A DNA stretch of 64,000 nucleotides from Pseudaminobacter soli (ex Li et al. 2025) (GTDB taxonomy: Bacteria > Pseudomonadota > Alphaproteobacteria > Rhizobiales > Rhizobiaceae), in the NCBI RefSeq assembly GCF_003012705.1, contig NZ_PXYL01000009.1, positions 124,001 through 188,000 of the forward strand, in the 5' to 3' direction. Positions 8,561 to 18,492 of the stretch are shown here, piece after piece; the first letter of the stretch is position 1, and each line of letters starts with the position of its first letter. The translations under genes and the position numbers were made by a program. Below the pieces are notes generated by a model. It saw only the letters and a program-made list of their open reading frames with translations, had not been told where the DNA came from and ran no database searches.

Positions 8561-9610
8561 ATGAAACTCACCGGGAGGATACAGGGCCGCGCCCTGGGCT
8601 GCCTGACCGCACTGGCAATGGTTGGCGCGCTGTTTGCGCCACTCGAGGCCCAGGCTGGCAAAGTCCTCGACACCATCAAGCAGAAAGGCAACCTGACCTG
8701 CGGCGTTGGCCAGGCCGTACCTGGCTTTTCCGCCCCCGCAACGAATGGCGAACTCGCCGGCATCGACGTCGATTTCTGCAAGGCAATGGCCTCCGCGATC
8801 CTCGGTGACTCGAACAAGGTGACCTATCGGCAGACCTCCTATTCGGAGCGTTTCGTGCTGCTTGCCTCGGGCGAGATCGACGTTCTTGCGCACGACACTA
8901 CGACCACGCTCAACCGCGAAGGCGCCCAGAAGGCTCGCTTCACCTCGCCGAACTATTTTGACGGCTACACCTTCATGGTGCCCAAGTCGCTCGGCGTCGA
9001 AAGCCCGGACCAGCTCGCGGATGCAACCGTCTGCATCCTGCAGGGCTCGACCTTTGAGGTGAACACCGAGAACTTCTTCAAGTCGCGTGGGATGAAATAT
9101 ACCCCGCTCGTGCTTGGCACCTGGGAACAGCTCGACGCGGCCTTCTTCGGCGGTCGCTGCGATGCCTTCGGCGGCAACTACGGCAATCTCGCCGGTTCGC
9201 GTGTGGCCCATGGCAATGTAGACGATTACATCATCTTCCCGAACTTCCTGACCCTCGAGCCCTATGCGCCTTCGGTCTATGGCGACGATCAGGACCTGTT
9301 CCTCGTCGCACGTTGGGTGATGTTCGCGATGGTCGAGGCCGAGCGCCTGAACATCACGCAGGCCAATGTGAAGGACCTGGCCGCGTCCTCGACGGATCCG
9401 GAAGTCCAGCAGCTGCTCGGCGCCAAGCCCGGCAATGGCAAGGACCTTGGCCTGTCGGAAGACTGGGTGGTCAACATGGTCTCGGCTGTCGGTAATTATG
9501 GCGAGAGCTTCGAACGCAACCTCGGCAAGGGCTCCCCGCTAAAGCTTGACCGCGGTCTGAACGACCTGTGGACCAAGGGCGGCCTCATGTATGCGGCTCC
9601 GCTGAGATGA
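8561..9610 (+). CDS. Amino-acid ABC transporter substrate-binding protein
   Basis: This 349-aa periplasmic protein has a signal peptide ending near LEAQA (about residue 32). The type 2 binding-protein fold follows, opening VLDTIKQKGNLTCGVGQ and continuing GIDVDFCKAMASAILGD and VLASGEIDVLAHDTTTTLNRE. It resembles AapJ/BztA-type general amino-acid binders. The ATG follows AGAGAGGG. It is translationally coupled to the permease genes behind it. The real ligand is unknown. The operon suggests an omega-amino acid or diamine. Confidence 0.85.
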   Translation: MKLTGRIQGRALGCLTALAMVGALFAPLEAQAGKVLDTIKQKGNLTCGVGQAVPGFSAPATNGELAGIDVDFCKAMASAILGDSNKVTYRQTSYSERFVLLASGEIDVLAHDTTTTLNREGAQKARFTSPNYFDGYTFMVPKSLGVESPDQLADATVCILQGSTFEVNTENFFKSRGMKYTPLVLGTWEQLDAAFFGGRCDAFGGNYGNLAGSRVAHGNVDDYIIFPNFLTLEPYAPSVYGDDQDLFLVARWVMFAMVEAERLNITQANVKDLAASSTDPEVQQLLGAKPGNGKDLGLSEDWVVNMVSAVGNYGESFERNLGKGSPLKLDRGLNDLWTKGGLMYAAPLR

Positions 9611-10731
9611 TCAGCCGGGAACGTCTCCAAGGTGTGACGTTTGTGGTGGCAGCCATCGCCGTCTTGGCGTGGCTGTCACACAACTTCTCCGCCAATCTGG
9701 TTGCCAAGGGAATTACCATCGACTTCGGCTTCCTCAAGGAGGCGACGTCGTTCCCCATTGGTGAGTCACTGATCTCATACAGCTCCGGCGACACCTATCT
9801 GCGCGCATTGACCGCCGGGTTGCTCAACACGATCCGGCTGGCAATCGCCGGCATCGCGCTGGCGACCGTCTTCGGCGTAGTCGTCGGCCTGACCGCGCGC
9901 ATCGGCCACCCGCTGCTGACGCGTGTGGCGAAAGTCTATGTCGAGTTCACGCGCAACGTGCCGCTGCTGCTCATCCTGGTGGTTTGTGCGACCGTCGTCC
10001 GCGCGCTGCCGGGACCGCGCCAGGCCTGGACGCCATTGGATGGCGTGATGCTCTCCAGCCGTGGGCTCTACTTGCCGCTGCCGCTGATCGAGAACGGCAT
10101 GGCGCTGCTCATTGCGGTGGTTCTTCTGATCGCCGCCGCATGGGCGACCATGCGGCTGTCGCTGCGCGGCAAGAACGAAACCGGCGTGTTCCCACGTACT
10201 GGAAAGCTCGCTTTGTCCGGCTGCGGTGTAATTCTCGTTGGCCTCTGCGCCTGGAGCGTCAGCACGATGACGCTCGATCGGCCTGCACTTGTCGGATTCA
10301 ACTTTCGCGGTGGCTGGAGCGTGACGCCCGAATATCTGGCGATGCTGTTCGGTCTTGCCTTCTACACCTCCGGCTTCATCGCCGAGATCGTGCGCGGCAG
10401 CCTTGCGGCTTTGCCGAAGGGGCAGTCGGAAGCTGCCTCATCGCTCGGCCTTGGCTCATTCCTGACCCTGTGGCTGGTACTGGCCCCGCAGGCGCTGCGG
10501 CTAATGCTGCCGCCACTCGCCAACCAGTATTTGAACCTGATCAAGAACACGACGCTGGCCGTGCTGATCGGCTATCCCGATCTCGTCTCGGTCGGCAACA
10601 CGGCGCTCAACCAGACGGGCCGGGCCATCGAAACGGTCACGATCTACCTGCTGATCTATCTGTCGCTGAGCCTTGTGACCTCGGTCCTCATTCGGCAGCT
10701 GGAAAAGCGTGCGCAACTGGTGAAGCTATGA
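9607..10731 (+). CDS. Amino-acid ABC transporter permease, AapQ-like
   Basis: This 374-aa inner-membrane protein contains the HisM/GlnP permease signature, with the EAA loop near GQSEAASSLGLGSFLTLWLVLAPQ and the preceding segment IVRGSLAALPKG. It has the long form typical of AapQ/BztB, with an insert between the first helices. Its ATG overlaps the binding-protein stop (ATGA), so the two are coupled. It works with the permease encoded next and the ATPase at 14117. Confidence 0.87.
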   Translation: MISRERLQGVTFVVAAIAVLAWLSHNFSANLVAKGITIDFGFLKEATSFPIGESLISYSSGDTYLRALTAGLLNTIRLAIAGIALATVFGVVVGLTARIGHPLLTRVAKVYVEFTRNVPLLLILVVCATVVRALPGPRQAWTPLDGVMLSSRGLYLPLPLIENGMALLIAVVLLIAAAWATMRLSLRGKNETGVFPRTGKLALSGCGVILVGLCAWSVSTMTLDRPALVGFNFRGGWSVTPEYLAMLFGLAFYTSGFIAEIVRGSLAALPKGQSEAASSLGLGSFLTLWLVLAPQALRLMLPPLANQYLNLIKNTTLAVLIGYPDLVSVGNTALNQTGRAIETVTIYLLIYLSLSLVTSVLIRQLEKRAQLVKL

Positions 10732-11807
10732 GCGAAATTGCCATCACCCCGGTCCAGCGAACCTATCCGTCGCTGAAGACCCGCATGAGCCCTTATTTCA
10801 AGCCGTGGCCGCATGCGATCATCACCGTTCTGGGTGTGCTGCTGATAGGCTACGCGCTGGTGAGCCTGTTCGGCTGGGCGGTGCTCAATGCCACCTTCGG
10901 CCATGCGACGCCCGACGCATGCCGCGCGGCCGGCGGAGCATGCTGGGCGATGCTGACCGAGCGCTACAACATCGTCCTGTTCGGCAGCTATCCTGCAGGA
11001 GAATACTGGCGGCCTGCGCTCGCTATCGTCCTGGTGCTTGGGGTGCTGATCGCCAGCGGCTTCCGCCAGCTGTGGAAGCCGGCACTGGCTATCGCCTGGG
11101 TGGTGGTGATGGTCCTCAGCCTTGTCCTGATGGGCGGCGGTGTCCTCGGCCTCGAGCCGGTCTCCACCAGCCGCTGGGGCGGCCTGCCGCTCACCGTCGG
11201 CCTTTCCGCCTTCGGCATCGTGCTCGCATTGCCGCTGTCGGTGGGACTCGCGCTCGGTCGGCGTTCGAAGATCATGGTGGTGAAGCGTTCCTGCGACGCT
11301 TATGTCGAGATCGTGCGTGGCCTGCCACTGCTCGCGGTGCTGTTCGTCGCTTCGACCATGTTGCCGCTGCTGTTGCCCGGCGGCAATATGATCGACACCA
11401 TTCTGCGCGCCCAGATCGCCCTCATCCTGTTCCAGGCGGCCTATCTGGCCGAAGCGATACGTTCGGGCCTCGATGCGGTGCCCAAGGGCCAGGCCGAGGC
11501 CGCTCACGCCCTTGGCTTGCCCGATCGGCTGGTTTCGCGTCTCGTTGTGCTTCCGCAGGCCTTCCGCATTGCATTGCCGGCTATCATCAATACCTTCATC
11601 GAATCGATCAAGGACACGACGCTCATCAGCATCATTGGCCTGATCGACGTGCTGGGTGGGGCACGCGGGGCAATAGCGGACGGTACCTGGATGGGCTTCT
11701 ATCGCGAAGCTTATCTTGCAGTCGGTATCGCGTTCTTCGCGTTCTGCTATATCCTGTCACTGCACTCTCGCCGGCTCGAGCAGGAATTCGCTAATGAGCG
11801 CAGGTAA
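10728..11807 (+). CDS. Amino-acid ABC transporter permease, AapM-like
   Basis: This 359-aa permease starts at an ATG overlapping the previous stop (ATGA). A frame that is open much further upstream should not be used for the start. The EAA loop appears as SGLDAVPKGQAEAAHALGL with RLVVLPQAFRIALP after it, and several membrane helices are obvious. It forms a heterodimeric membrane pair with the preceding permease, as in the AapQM and BztBC systems. Confidence 0.87.
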   Translation: MSEIAITPVQRTYPSLKTRMSPYFKPWPHAIITVLGVLLIGYALVSLFGWAVLNATFGHATPDACRAAGGACWAMLTERYNIVLFGSYPAGEYWRPALAIVLVLGVLIASGFRQLWKPALAIAWVVVMVLSLVLMGGGVLGLEPVSTSRWGGLPLTVGLSAFGIVLALPLSVGLALGRRSKIMVVKRSCDAYVEIVRGLPLLAVLFVASTMLPLLLPGGNMIDTILRAQIALILFQAAYLAEAIRSGLDAVPKGQAEAAHALGLPDRLVSRLVVLPQAFRIALPAIINTFIESIKDTTLISIIGLIDVLGGARGAIADGTWMGFYREAYLAVGIAFFAFCYILSLHSRRLEQEFANERR

Positions 11808-11836
11808 CCGGTCTATGTCTTCTGCAGGAATGCCCG

Positions 11837-12511
11837 ATGCTTGATGAACGCAAGCAAGTCTATAAGTCTCTCGTTCAGGACACGCTGAACGAGCAGATTT
11901 ACAGACAACTCAAGGAAAAACTCATCACCGGCGAGTTCAGGCCGGGCGACCGGCTCGTGCTACGTCAGCTGTCAGCCACGCTGGGAACCAGCCCGGTGCC
12001 GGTGCGCGACGCGCTGCAGAAGCTCGAAAGCATCGGCGCCCTAAGGTTGGAGCGCACCTTCTATGTGCCCAACCTTACGCCTGAGGAGCTTGCGGAAATC
12101 CGCGACATTCGCGTCGCCCTGGAAGGGCTTTCGGCGGAACGTGCCGCTCAGCATTCGACGCCGGAGAGCATGGGACCGTTGACCGCGCACTTCAACGCGC
12201 TTGCCAAGGCAGCCAACAACAACGACGCCAGCATGTTCTTGCGTGCTAACGCTCGGTTTCACCTTGAAATCGCAAGGATGGCCAATTCGCCCATTCTTTA
12301 CGACATGATCGAGCCGCTATGGCTGCGCATGGGGCCATCAGTCCGAATGGCCAAGGCACAACCGGGTCGGCTCAAGGAGGCAATCCCGCCGCACGAAGAT
12401 GCCCTGCACGCCATCGCGGCACATGACGGCGCGGGCGCGCGGGCCGCGGTTTTGCAAGACATCGTCGGTTGCTTCGGAATATTGGCCCACACCGATGATG
12501 ATCCGGGATGA
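11837..12511 (+). CDS. GntR family transcriptional regulator, FCD subfamily
   Basis: This 224-aa protein has an N-terminal winged helix (about 15-75; IYRQLKEKLITGEFRPGDRL, then LRQLSATLGTSPVPVRDAL) and a C-terminal FCD ligand-binding domain. The FCD domain has the metal-binding pattern of this family (RANARFHLEIARMAN, then PPHEDALHAI). An AGGA ribosome site precedes the ATG. It lies inside the operon, which is typical of a local repressor released by a pathway acid. The palindrome at 6927-6940 is its likely target. Confidence 0.85.
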   Translation: MLDERKQVYKSLVQDTLNEQIYRQLKEKLITGEFRPGDRLVLRQLSATLGTSPVPVRDALQKLESIGALRLERTFYVPNLTPEELAEIRDIRVALEGLSAERAAQHSTPESMGPLTAHFNALAKAANNNDASMFLRANARFHLEIARMANSPILYDMIEPLWLRMGPSVRMAKAQPGRLKEAIPPHEDALHAIAAHDGAGARAAVLQDIVGCFGILAHTDDDPG

Positions 12512-12651
12512 TTTCCTGACCACCTGAGACGCCAAAGAGCGATCCATAAACCCCTACCCATCGCCCGATGCAAGTCGGGCGACAGTCCGAACGCGCGACC
12601 GGCGCAAGCGCCGGCATGCATCCGAACATCCACCGACAACGAGGTAGCTTC

Positions 12652-14034
12652 ATGTCCAGACCAAATTCCACCGCTGCGCGCGACATCGCCCACCAGCTCC
12701 ACCCCTATACCAACGCGGTTCGTCACGCCGAGATCGGCCCGATCGTCATGGATCGCGGCGAGGGCATTTATGTGTTTGACGATCAGGGCAATCGCTACAT
12801 CGAGGGTCTGGCCGGCCTGTGGAGCGTCGCAGTCGGCTTCGGCGAGAAGCGCCTTGTCGAGGCAGCGCGCAAGCAGCTCGACAAGCTTCCCTACTACCAC
12901 ACCTTCGCGCACAAGTCGCACCTGCCGTCGATCGAACTGGCCGAGAAGCTGGCCGAAATGACGCCGGAAGGCCTGTCGCACGTCTTCTTCACCAATTCGG
13001 GTTCGGAAGCCAACGACACCGTCATCAAGCTGGTCTGGTACTACAACAACGCGCTCGGCCGTCCGAAAAAGAAGAAATTCCTCGCCCGCACGCAGGGCTA
13101 TCACGGCGTCACCGTGGCGGCCGCGAGCCTCACCGGCCTGCCTAACAATCATCGCGATTTCGACCTGCCGGCGATCCCGGTTCGTCACCTCACATGCCCG
13201 CATTTCTATCGCTTCGGCAATCCGGGTGAGACCGAGGCCCAGTTCGTCGAGCGGCTCGCCGCCGAACTCGAAGCAGTCATCCAGGAAGAGGGTGCCGACA
13301 CGATTGCGGCCTTCATCGGCGAGCCGCTGATGTCGGCGGGCGGCGTCATCCCGGCACCTGAAGGCTATTGGCAGAAGGTGCAGGAAATCTGCCGCCGCTA
13401 TGACATTTTGGTGGTGGCCGATGAAGTCATCACCGGCTTCGGCCGCCTGGGCACGACCTTCGGTTCGGAGCACTACGGCATCAAGCCGGACCTGATGGTA
13501 CTGTCCAAGCAGATCACTTCATCCTACCAGCCGCTCGCGGCCATCATGATCTCCGATGACATCTTCAAGGCCGTCGCCGACAACAGCGGCAAGATAGGCA
13601 CCTTCGGTCACGGCTACACCGCAACCGGTCATCCGGTGGCGACCGCCGTTGCGTTGGAAAACCTCGCGATCATCGAAGAGCGCAAGCTGGTCGAGAACGC
13701 GACAGCCATGGGCAAGGTGTTGCAGGCGCGGTTGGCCAAGCTCGCCTCGCATCCGCTAGTCGGCGAGGTGCGCGGCGTCGGCCTCATCGCCGGTGTCGAG
13801 CTCGTCGCGGACAAGGCCACCAAGGCGCGCTTCGCCGAACACGGCAAGGTCGGCGCCTATGTCTTCGCCAGGGCCCATCACCATGGTCTGATCGTCCGCA
13901 ACATCATGGACACGCTGGCGTTCTGCCCGCCGCTCATCATCACTGAGAGCCAGATCGAGGAGATGGCGCAGGCCTTCGAGCGCACGTTGGACGATGCCGC
14001 CGAGTGGATCGCCGCCGGCCAGCCGGCCTACTGA
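12652..14034 (+). CDS. Class III (omega) aminotransferase, pyruvate-type
   Basis: This 460-aa PLP enzyme shows the class III pattern: the SGSEANDT phosphate loop (116-123), Tyr150-His151, Asp257 in [12 protein letters not shown] and the Schiff-base Lys286 in [14 protein letters not shown]. It most resembles omega-amine:pyruvate, SpuC-type or GABA:pyruvate aminotransferases. It would produce a semialdehyde for the dehydrogenase that opens the operon. The ATG follows GAGGTAGC. Family assignment is firm; the substrate is inferred from context. Confidence 0.85.
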   Translation: MSRPNSTAARDIAHQLHPYTNAVRHAEIGPIVMDRGEGIYVFDDQGNRYIEGLAGLWSVAVGFGEKRLVEAARKQLDKLPYYHTFAHKSHLPSIELAEKLAEMTPEGLSHVFFTNSGSEANDTVIKLVWYYNNALGRPKKKKFLARTQGYHGVTVAAASLTGLPNNHRDFDLPAIPVRHLTCPHFYRFGNPGETEAQFVERLAAELEAVIQEEGADTIAAFIGEPLMSAGGVIPAPEGYWQKVQEICRRYDILVVADEVITGFGRLGTTFGSEHYGIKPDLMVLSKQITSSYQPLAAIMISDDIFKAVADNSGKIGTFGHGYTATGHPVATAVALENLAIIEERKLVENATAMGKVLQARLAKLASHPLVGEVRGVGLIAGVELVADKATKARFAEHGKVGAYVFARAHHHGLIVRNIMDTLAFCPPLIITESQIEEMAQAFERTLDDAAEWIAAGQPAY

Positions 14035-14045
14035 CGACAAAAGAA

Positions 14046-14076
14046 CCGGTGCGGCGCCCGCCGCCGCACCGGGTTT
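14046..14076 (+). terminator. Strong hairpin between aminotransferase and transporter ATPase
   Basis: CCGGTGCGGCG (14046-14056) and CGCCGCACCGG (14062-14072) make a perfect 11-base stem with a five-base loop. GTTTT follows. It could terminate or attenuate transcription before the ATPase gene. Confidence 0.6.
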
Positions 14077-14116
14077 TAAGGGCCGCAAGGCCGGGAGAGT
14101 TTCCAAGGAGGTTGGA

Positions 14117-14920
14117 ATGGCGGCGGAAAACACGGTTCGCGCGGACGACCTGGCGGTCGACGCCGGCAAGATGCACATCTCGGACACCGACGTGGCGGTC
14201 GATATCGTCGGCATGCACAAATGGTATGGCGAGTTCCATGTGCTGAAGGACATCAACCTCCGGGTGATGCGCGGCGAGCGCATCGTCGTCTGCGGCCCGT
14301 CCGGCTCGGGCAAGTCGACCATGATCCGCTGCATCAACCGGCTGGAGGAGCACCAGAAGGGCAAGATCATCGTCGACGGCAAGGAGCTGAGCAACGATCT
14401 GAAGAAGATCGACGAGGTGCGCCGCGAGGTCGGCATGGTGTTCCAGCACTTCAACCTGTTCCCGCATCTGACGATTTTGGAGAACTGCACGCTGGCGCCG
14501 ATCTGGGTGCGCAAGATGCCCAAGAAGCAGGCCGAGGAGATCGCCATGCATTTCCTCAAGCGGGTGAAGATCCCCGAGCAGGCCAACAAGTACCCCGGCC
14601 AGCTGTCGGGCGGCCAGCAGCAGCGCGTGGCGATCGCACGCTCGCTGTGCATGAACCCGCGCATCATGCTGTTCGACGAGCCGACCTCGGCGCTCGACCC
14701 GGAGATGATCAAGGAGGTGCTGGAGACCATGGTGGGGCTGGCCGAAGAGGGCATGACCATGCTGTGCGTGACGCACGAGATGGGCTTTGCGCGCAAGGTC
14801 GCCAACCGGGTGATCTTCATGGACCAGGGCCAGATCGTCGAGCAGAACACGCCGGCCGAGTTCTTCGACCATCCGCAGCACGAGCGGACCAAGCTGTTCC
14901 TCAGCCAGATCCTGCACTAG
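14117..14920 (+). CDS. Amino-acid ABC transporter ATP-binding protein, AapP-like
   Basis: This 267-aa ATPase carries Walker [10 protein letters not shown], the signature [13 protein letters not shown], Walker [14 protein letters not shown] and the His switch [11 protein letters not shown], as in HisP/GlnQ/AapP proteins. The ATG at 14117 follows AAGGAGG. It is the expected partner of the permeases at 9607-11807, but it is separated from them by the regulator, the aminotransferase and a strong hairpin. That is an unusual gene order for a transporter. No other amino-acid permease pair of this type is in the window. Confidence 0.9.
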   Translation: MAAENTVRADDLAVDAGKMHISDTDVAVDIVGMHKWYGEFHVLKDINLRVMRGERIVVCGPSGSGKSTMIRCINRLEEHQKGKIIVDGKELSNDLKKIDEVRREVGMVFQHFNLFPHLTILENCTLAPIWVRKMPKKQAEEIAMHFLKRVKIPEQANKYPGQLSGGQQQRVAIARSLCMNPRIMLFDEPTSALDPEMIKEVLETMVGLAEEGMTMLCVTHEMGFARKVANRVIFMDQGQIVEQNTPAEFFDHPQHERTKLFLSQILH

Positions 14921-14931
14921 GCGAGACGAAA

Positions 14932-16008
14932 ATGAGCGAGAAATCCATGAAAGTAGCGGTTATCCCCGGCGACGGTATCGGCAAGGAAGTCGTGCCTGAG
15001 GGCCTGCGCGTGCTCGAGGCGGCGGCTTCGAAGTTCAAGATCGACATTCGCTTCGACAGCTTCGATTTCGCCTCCTGCGACTATTATCTGAAGCACGGGG
15101 CGATGTTGCCGGAGGACTGGAAGGCGCAGATCGGCGGGCACGACGCCATCTTCTTCGGCGCCGTTGGCTGGCCGGATACGGTGCCGGACCACATCTCGCT
15201 TTGGGGCTCGCTTTTGCAGTTCCGCCGCGAGTTCGACCAATATGTGAACTTGCGGCCCGTGCGGCTCATGCCGGGCGTTCCCGCGCCGTTGGCAGGGCGC
15301 AAGCCCGGCGACATTGATTTCTACATCGTGCGCGAGAACACGGAAGGCGAATACTCCTCCATTGGCGGCCGCATGTTCCCCGGCACGGAGCGCGAAGTGG
15401 TTATCCAGGAAACGGTGATGAGCCGCATCGGCGTCGACCGTATCCTGCGCTATGCCTTCGAACTGGCCAAGCGGCGAGACGCCAAACACCTGACCTCGGC
15501 GACCAAGTCGAATGGCATTTCCATCACCATGCCTTATTGGGACGAGCGCGTGGAGGAGATGGCCAAAAGCTATCCCGAAGTGCGCTGGGACAAGTACCAC
15601 ATCGACATTCTCGCTGCGCAGTTCGTGCTCAACCCGAACCGCTTCGACGTGGTGGTGGCCTCCAATTTGTTCGGAGACATCCTTTCCGACCTCGGCCCGG
15701 CCTGCACGGGTACGATCGGCATCGCCCCGTCCGCCAACATCAATCCTGAGGGAAAATTCCCGTCGCTGTTCGAGCCGGTGCATGGCTCTGCCCCCGACAT
15801 TGCCGGCAAGGGCATCGCCAATCCGGTCGGGCAGATCTGGACCGGCGCCATGATGCTCGAGCATCTCGGCCATCGCGAGGCCGCCGCCGCCATCGTCAAA
15901 GCAATCGAGGACGTTCTCGCAAACGAGGCTCTGCGCACGCGTGACCTGGGCGGCAAGGCCGACACTGCTACCTGCGGTCAGGCCATTGCCGACGCTGTGG
16001 CCGCCTGA
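14932..16008 (+). CDS. ttuC: Tartrate dehydrogenase / isopropylmalate dehydrogenase family enzyme
   Basis: This 358-aa beta-hydroxyacid oxidative decarboxylase has GDGIGKEVVPEGL at the start, the VRENTEGEYSSIGG substrate loop and the metal/NAD part NLFGDILSDLGP, then EPVHGSAPDIAGKG. The sequence DYYLKHGAMLPEDW and the phrase GAVGWPDTVPDHISLWG are typical of tartrate dehydrogenases rather than LeuB. It would oxidise tartrate or D-malate-like acids with NAD. It starts 11 bases after the ATPase gene and so belongs to the same transcript, though its link to amine catabolism is unclear. Confidence 0.8.
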   Translation: MSEKSMKVAVIPGDGIGKEVVPEGLRVLEAAASKFKIDIRFDSFDFASCDYYLKHGAMLPEDWKAQIGGHDAIFFGAVGWPDTVPDHISLWGSLLQFRREFDQYVNLRPVRLMPGVPAPLAGRKPGDIDFYIVRENTEGEYSSIGGRMFPGTEREVVIQETVMSRIGVDRILRYAFELAKRRDAKHLTSATKSNGISITMPYWDERVEEMAKSYPEVRWDKYHIDILAAQFVLNPNRFDVVVASNLFGDILSDLGPACTGTIGIAPSANINPEGKFPSLFEPVHGSAPDIAGKGIANPVGQIWTGAMMLEHLGHREAAAAIVKAIEDVLANEALRTRDLGGKADTATCGQAIADAVAA

Positions 16009-16201
16009 CGATCAGAGGGGGATTTGCTCAGACACCGTCACGCCGAGCGCCAGCGCTTCGACATCGATGAGAGGATTCGACGGTGGTCCAGTAACAACCA
16101 GTGATTTAATCAGCCATAGCGATTGCACAGACGGAGCCGTCCGATTAGTCGCTCGCAATGACCGCATCCGGTCAATGCTTCGCAGCGAAAGGACGGAAAT
16201 C

Positions 16202-18370
16202 TTGGATCAGGCAACGAAAACGACCGGTAAAGGTCGACGAGTAGCTCTTTGGGCTACGGCTGCAGTCATTGCGATCGCTGCGGCTGGCGTCACAATCAAT
16301 AAGTTCAGTCTCGAACGGAGCATCAGCCAACACATTGCCAAACACGGCGGAAACGCCGGATCCGTTCAAGTCGATTTTCTGGGACGCGTCCATCTGCGCG
16401 ACGTGACGCTTCCATTCAGAAGCGGATCGAGCGTGCAGATCACAGCGATCGACGGGCGTCCAAAGATCCTGTTTCTGAACGGAAATCTGGACATCACCGG
16501 CCTCACCGCCGAGATCGCAGGGGGCAAGATCTCGATCCCGCATGCGGCAATTGAAGAAGCCAATTTCGATCGGCAGAGCTTGGCCGAAATGTTTGGCCCT
16601 AGCGAACTTACTCTAGCCAAGCGCATCGAACGCTTCTCAGCAAAGCGCATCTCGGCGCCTGAGATCACCGTTTCCCATGCGATGGCCGGAAATAAGCAGA
16701 AGATCGCCTACACGAACGTGGCATTCGACGATATCGCTCGCGGGCATGTCGCGCAGTATTCCTCCGGCGGAGCGGTTCTGGAATTTGACCTGAACAGTCC
16801 CGCACCGGACGGGCAGACCAAGAAGCAAAATGTCAGCGGTACGATCGGCGCGATTTCCGGCAAGGACTTTGAAGCCGCCTACGTCGCTCGGCTCTACACG
16901 GAGAAAGCGGGCGAGGCGGACAATCAGACAAGAAACGTCTACGGTCCGTTCTCGATCACGGATCTTGCCTGGACCGTTGATGAAGGCACCTTCAAATACG
17001 CTGAAATCCGCAGTGGCGGTTTCAGCGTGCGCATGCCCGCCGAGCCGCTACTGGAAACCCTCGAAAAGCTGCAGGCCTCTCCCGATCCGGACACCTTGAC
17101 GCCGGCCGAGCGTGGTGCCCTGTTCGCCAAGTTTATCTCGCTAGTCGACGTGATCGACAAAGGCGACATCGAGATGAACGGTCTCAAAGTCAGTGGCCCG
17201 TCGAAGGACAAGTCCCAGACGATCCATTTCGACGTCGATCGCATGACGCTTCAGTTCGACAACAGCAAGCTCGACGCCAGCATCAATGGCGTTTCGATGG
17301 GAGAGGGCGACGATTACGTCAAGCTCGGCGAGGCAAGCGTTTCCGGTTTTTCCTGGGGCCCGACCCTGGAGGGGCTGAAGAAATTCGTGGCCTTGAACGA
17401 AGACCAGATGGCCGCATTCCCTTATGCGACGTTGCTGCCTGAATTCGGTACGATACGCATCGCCAATCTCGATGTCGATCTTCCGCACTCCGACGCGGAA
17501 GCTGTCGATTCTCTCAACCCGCTAGGTTCGGAGGAGACCAGCGAAGCAAACGATTCCTCTGAAATCGAGGCAGAGGACGAAGCAAACGACGAAGCCTACG
17601 CGGCTTCGCCGGACACACCCGGCATTGAGGAAAATGCCGAAAGCGAGGCAAGTTCATCGGCTGAGGAGCAGGCGGAAGCGCCTGGCCAGGAGCGTATCAG
17701 GCTTTCTCTCAAGAACTACGAGATGGCGCTCAACAAGCTCTACAATGGCATTCCGACAGACATTCGCATCGTTTACGACGATCTCAGCCTGCCGGTGCCC
17801 GAGAACACCAATGACGAAGCTTATAAGCAACTGCGCAAGCTTGGGTACGACAAACTGACCCTGTCTTCGAGAATCGAGGGGGCTTGGGACGAAGCAAGCC
17901 AGAATTTCGTCGTGAAGGACGTGTCGATTGGTGGCCCGGACATGGGCACGATCTCGATTTCGGGCGTCATTGGAGGCGTCACCAAAGACTTCTTCTCCGG
18001 TGATGTCACGAGAGCGCAGGTGGCGACGCTGGGTCTCAAGGCGCGCGAGGTCAACCTCAAGGTCGAGGAGAAGGGTCTAATCGGGAAGAGCCTCGCGCTC
18101 TATGCCGCAGAAAGTGGCATGACAGTCGACGAGGTTCGCACCTCCCTGGCGCTGATCGCTGGTGCCGTGCTGCAGGAAGCGGCTGCCAACCAGCCCAAGC
18201 TGCAGCAAGCGGTGACAGCGCTATCGAGCTTCCTGGCAAAGCCGAACATTCTGACGATGTCAGTGAAGGCGAAATCTGAGGCGGGCATCGGAGTGGTCGA
18301 AATTGCCACCGCATCGCAAGACCCGCTAAGCCTGCTGGAAAAGGTCGATATCGAAGCGAAGACCGAATAG
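16202..18370 (+). CDS. Large membrane-anchored envelope protein, unknown function
   Basis: This protein of about 722 aa has a short basic N-terminus, one membrane segment (LWATAAVIAIAAAGVTI) and a long extracytoplasmic part with repeating beta-strand and amphipathic stretches. A strongly acidic, low-complexity linker of about 55 residues lies between codons for about 435 and 495 (rich in Glu, Ala, Ser). I used the TTG at 16202 because AAAGGACGG lies upstream; an ATG at 16175 is the alternative and has no ribosome site. The architecture recalls AsmA- or DUF945-like envelope proteins, but I cannot assign a family. It stands alone on its strand. Confidence 0.65.
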   Translation: MDQATKTTGKGRRVALWATAAVIAIAAAGVTINKFSLERSISQHIAKHGGNAGSVQVDFLGRVHLRDVTLPFRSGSSVQITAIDGRPKILFLNGNLDITGLTAEIAGGKISIPHAAIEEANFDRQSLAEMFGPSELTLAKRIERFSAKRISAPEITVSHAMAGNKQKIAYTNVAFDDIARGHVAQYSSGGAVLEFDLNSPAPDGQTKKQNVSGTIGAISGKDFEAAYVARLYTEKAGEADNQTRNVYGPFSITDLAWTVDEGTFKYAEIRSGGFSVRMPAEPLLETLEKLQASPDPDTLTPAERGALFAKFISLVDVIDKGDIEMNGLKVSGPSKDKSQTIHFDVDRMTLQFDNSKLDASINGVSMGEGDDYVKLGEASVSGFSWGPTLEGLKKFVALNEDQMAAFPYATLLPEFGTIRIANLDVDLPHSDAEAVDSLNPLGSEETSEANDSSEIEAEDEANDEAYAASPDTPGIEENAESEASSSAEEQAEAPGQERIRLSLKNYEMALNKLYNGIPTDIRIVYDDLSLPVPENTNDEAYKQLRKLGYDKLTLSSRIEGAWDEASQNFVVKDVSIGGPDMGTISISGVIGGVTKDFFSGDVTRAQVATLGLKAREVNLKVEEKGLIGKSLALYAAESGMTVDEVRTSLALIAGAVLQEAAANQPKLQQAVTALSSFLAKPNILTMSVKAKSEAGIGVVEIATASQDPLSLLEKVDIEAKTE

Positions 18371-18395
18371 GCGGTCCTGCGATCGTTCCAGGCGT

Positions 18396-18421
18396 GGCGC
18401 CAGCTTTAAATCGCTGGCGCC
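18396..18421. terminator. Hairpin at the convergent gene junction (first)
   Basis: GGCGCCAGC (18396-18404) and GCTGGCGCC (18413-18421) form a perfect 9-base stem around TTTAAATC. It lies 25 bases after the envelope-protein stop and may terminate that gene. Confidence 0.5.
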
Positions 18422-18465
18422 AGCTCAAATCTCCGCCATTGAGCAGTGTCTCGTTCGGCGGATGC

Positions 18466-18487
18466 TCGCCGGCCTAGTGGCCGGCGA
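18466..18487 (-). terminator. Hairpin after the L,D-transpeptidase gene (second)
   Basis: TCGCCGGCC (18466-18474) and GGCCGGCGA (18479-18487) form a perfect stem with a TAGT loop, five bases beyond the minus-strand stop. There is no U-tract, so it may act by stem stability alone. Confidence 0.5.
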
Positions 18488-18492
18488 TGCCG

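Noticed and set aside
9984-10727. Upstream extension of the second amino-acid permease
   Set aside because: It is a read-through of the first permease in another frame; the ATGA overlap at 10728 is the natural start.
12298-13473. Minus-strand open frame antisense to the aminotransferase
   Set aside because: The plus-strand frame has all catalytic residues of a class III aminotransferase; the antisense frame has none of a known family.
14221-14931. Upstream extension of the tartrate-dehydrogenase-like gene
   Set aside because: The extension overlaps the ATPase gene in another frame and has no dehydrogenase features; the ATG at 14932 fits.
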